Shown here in pieces: positions 22,437 through 23,383 of a DNA stretch of 23,383 nt (positions within the stretch are counted from its first letter, which is position 1; each line of letters begins with the position of its first letter). The notes below the pieces were generated by a model. The model was given only the letters and a program-made list of their open reading frames with translations. It made no database searches and was not told where the DNA came from. The position numbers and the translations under genes were made by a program. Where the stretch lies: positions 1 to 23,383 of the forward strand of contig JANLGA010000024.1 of NCBI GenBank assembly GCA_024653225.1, written 5' to 3'. Origin of the DNA: Bacillota bacterium. GTDB taxonomy: Bacteria > Bacillota > Sulfobacillia > JABLXB01.

Positions 22437-23383
22437 TCACTCCTTCGAAGAAGCCGGAGAGTCGGACGTTCCGACAGAAGCCCCCTGACAGCCCTGGCCG
22501 CCGCGAGACCAGGGCTCGACCTGCGGGCGTATGCCGGCCAGCGCCTCCGCCAGCTTCTTCTTGTATTCGAGGTTGGATTGCCTCAGGATCATAATGCGTT
22601 GGGCCTGGGGTGATCCCGCCCCGTGCATCGCCTCCACCAACGCCGTGCCGCCCGTCATGTTCTCGATCAGACGAGCCATCCGGAACCGCTGCTCCGTGGT
22701 CACCTGGGGGGCGGCCTTGAAGTACTTTTCGACGTACACCCCCACCTCGGGGCTTTTCAGGTCTTGTTCCGACGGGAGCGTGGCGATGAATCCCCCGGCT
22801 ATGTCGTGAGACAACCGGCAGATCTCGTAAATGAAACGCGTGATGTTCTGCTTGACAGTGTTCGCCAGGAGCGGATCCACGAAGTAGGCCCCCGACGGGG
22901 TCTTCCGCCCCTCGCACGAACACGCTATGGAGCCGCAATAGAGGGTCTCGGCGAGGTGGCACATTTCCACGATCTTGTCGCGCACGTGCGAGGCCTTCGC
23001 GACCCCGTTGTACTCCGCCATGGCGACCGTCGCACCGATGATGACGTCGGCCACCCCGACTTTGCACCCACCGTAGTTCTGCCGGTGGTAGGACGCGAAC
23101 CGTTCCACGAGCGTTCCGGCGAACTGGTACTCGCCGCACATGAAAACCCTCTCCCACGGCACGAACACGTCGTTGAGTACGGTCAGGGCCTCTCCCCCGA
23201 CCACCCCGAACTTGGCGTTGCCCTGGTCGAGCGTGCCCTCCATCTTGCGCGAGTCGTTCGTCTGGCGCCCGAATATGTGCACCACGCCGGGAGCATCCAC
23301 GGGGAGCGCGAATGAGACCGCGTAGTCCCTATCTTCCTCGCCCAGGGCGGCCGTCGGCATGCATATGAACTCGTGCGAATTCA
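22437..23383 (-). CDS. abfD: 4-hydroxybutyryl-CoA dehydratase/vinylacetyl-CoA isomerase, C-terminal part (N-terminus off right edge)
   Basis: The frame stays open through base 23383, so the 5' end is outside the window. The visible ~315 residues match the HpaB/AbfD flavoprotein family: DRDYAVSFALP, NDVFVPWERVFMCGEYQFAG, RQNYGGCKVGVADV, then HLAETLYCGSIACS, whose His and Cys (seven residues apart) correspond to the Fe-S ligands H292 and C299 of the Clostridium aminobutyricum enzyme. Those ligands separate it from plain 4-hydroxyphenylacetate hydroxylases. GGFIATLPSEQDLKSPEVGVY and NMTGGTALVEAMHGAGSPQ follow. The other two cluster cysteines would lie beyond the edge. It dehydrates 4-hydroxybutyryl-CoA to crotonyl-CoA. 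The chain ends in an unusual ~28-residue Gly/Ser-rich tail. The SDR gene begins 7 nt downstream. Confidence 0.92.
   Translation of the reverse strand, partial: NSHEFICMPTAALGEEDRDYAVSFALPVDAPGVVHIFGRQTNDSRKMEGTLDQGNAKFGVVGGEALTVLNDVFVPWERVFMCGEYQFAGTLVERFASYHRQNYGGCKVGVADVIIGATVAMAEYNGVAKASHVRDKIVEMCHLAETLYCGSIACSCEGRKTPSGAYFVDPLLANTVKQNITRFIYEICRLSHDIAGGFIATLPSEQDLKSPEVGVYVEKYFKAAPQVTTEQRFRMARLIENMTGGTALVEAMHGAGSPQAQRIMILRQSNLEYKKKLAEALAGIRPQVEPWSRGGQGCQGASVGTSDSPASSKE
22461..22516 (-). other. Two stem-loops in the 3' end of the 4-hydroxybutyryl-CoA dehydratase gene
   Basis: GTCGGA and TCCGAC (22461-22475, 3-nt loop) form one perfect hairpin. AGCCCTGG (22490-22497) and CCAGGGCT (22509-22516) form another with an 11-nt loop. 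Both lie in the coding tail just before the SDR start and could stabilise or process the message. There is no T-run. Confidence 0.3.

Noticed and set aside
1..23383. tRNA/rRNA genes, CRISPR arrays, transposases and integrase-like genes
   Set aside because: No cloverleaf-like, repeat-spacer or transposase-like sequence was seen by eye; this is not a substitute for a covariance-model scan.

Overview
The window is about 23.4 kb of GC-rich, densely packed bacterial DNA with strong GGAGG-type ribosome binding sites and frequent GTG/TTG starts. A copper-amine-oxidase-type stalk domain on a secreted peptidase, an oxygen-sensitive Fe-S serine dehydratase, a tungsten-type aldehyde:ferredoxin oxidoreductase and a 4-hydroxybutyryl-CoA dehydratase together suggest an anaerobic, amino-acid/organic-acid-fermenting, high-GC member of the Bacillota. 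This assignment is inference; no rRNA or marker gene is present.

Layout. (1) 1-2800, minus strand: a possible 28-aa ORF, a fumarate-reductase-like flavoprotein, a minimal 2Fe-2S partner and the start of an M24/creatinase-type peptidase that runs off the left edge. (2) 2923-4605, plus strand and divergent from (1): a LUD-domain (LutC-like) protein whose 5' end appears frameshifted, then a cysteine-synthase-family PLP enzyme. (3) 4617-6751, minus strand: an intact exported HExxH metallopeptidase followed by two small genes broken by single-base deletions (a DUF4829-like domain and a small membrane protein). (4) 6948-18856, plus strand: a long, tightly spaced run encoding an FAD oxidoreductase, a complete TRAP transporter (P, Q, M), an FCD-type GntR regulator, a DapA/NanA-family aldolase, a tungsten aldehyde:ferredoxin oxidoreductase, a MoaD/ThiS-like protein, a glycoside-hydrolase-like lipoprotein and a single-chain Fe-S L-serine dehydratase. 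(5) 18853-23383, minus strand: 4-hydroxybutyryl-CoA dehydratase (N-terminus off the right edge), an SDR, a thiolase, a 3-hydroxybutyryl-CoA dehydrogenase and a stand-alone pyruvate-kinase C-terminal-type domain.

How the genes may work together. Region 4 reads as a catabolic module: the TRAP system imports a carboxylate, the FAD enzyme oxidises it, the class I aldolase cleaves the product, and the oxidoreductase oxidises the aldehyde with ferredoxin reduction, under the embedded GntR regulator. Region 5 is part of a 4-hydroxybutyrate-to-acetyl-CoA fermentation route: dehydratase to crotonyl-CoA, Hbd to acetoacetyl-CoA, thiolase to acetyl-CoA. An enoyl-CoA hydratase and a CoA-transferase are not in view. 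Serine dehydratase feeds pyruvate into the same network.

The most notable items are the TRAP/FAD/aldolase/AOR/MoaD module, the flavoprotein lacking the usual QFHPT catalytic motif, the unlisted 28-aa ORF, the strong hairpin between the TRAP binding protein and its permease, and a cluster of frame breaks between about 2.98 and 5.39 kb, all explicable as single-base deletions, that could be gene decay or sequence error.
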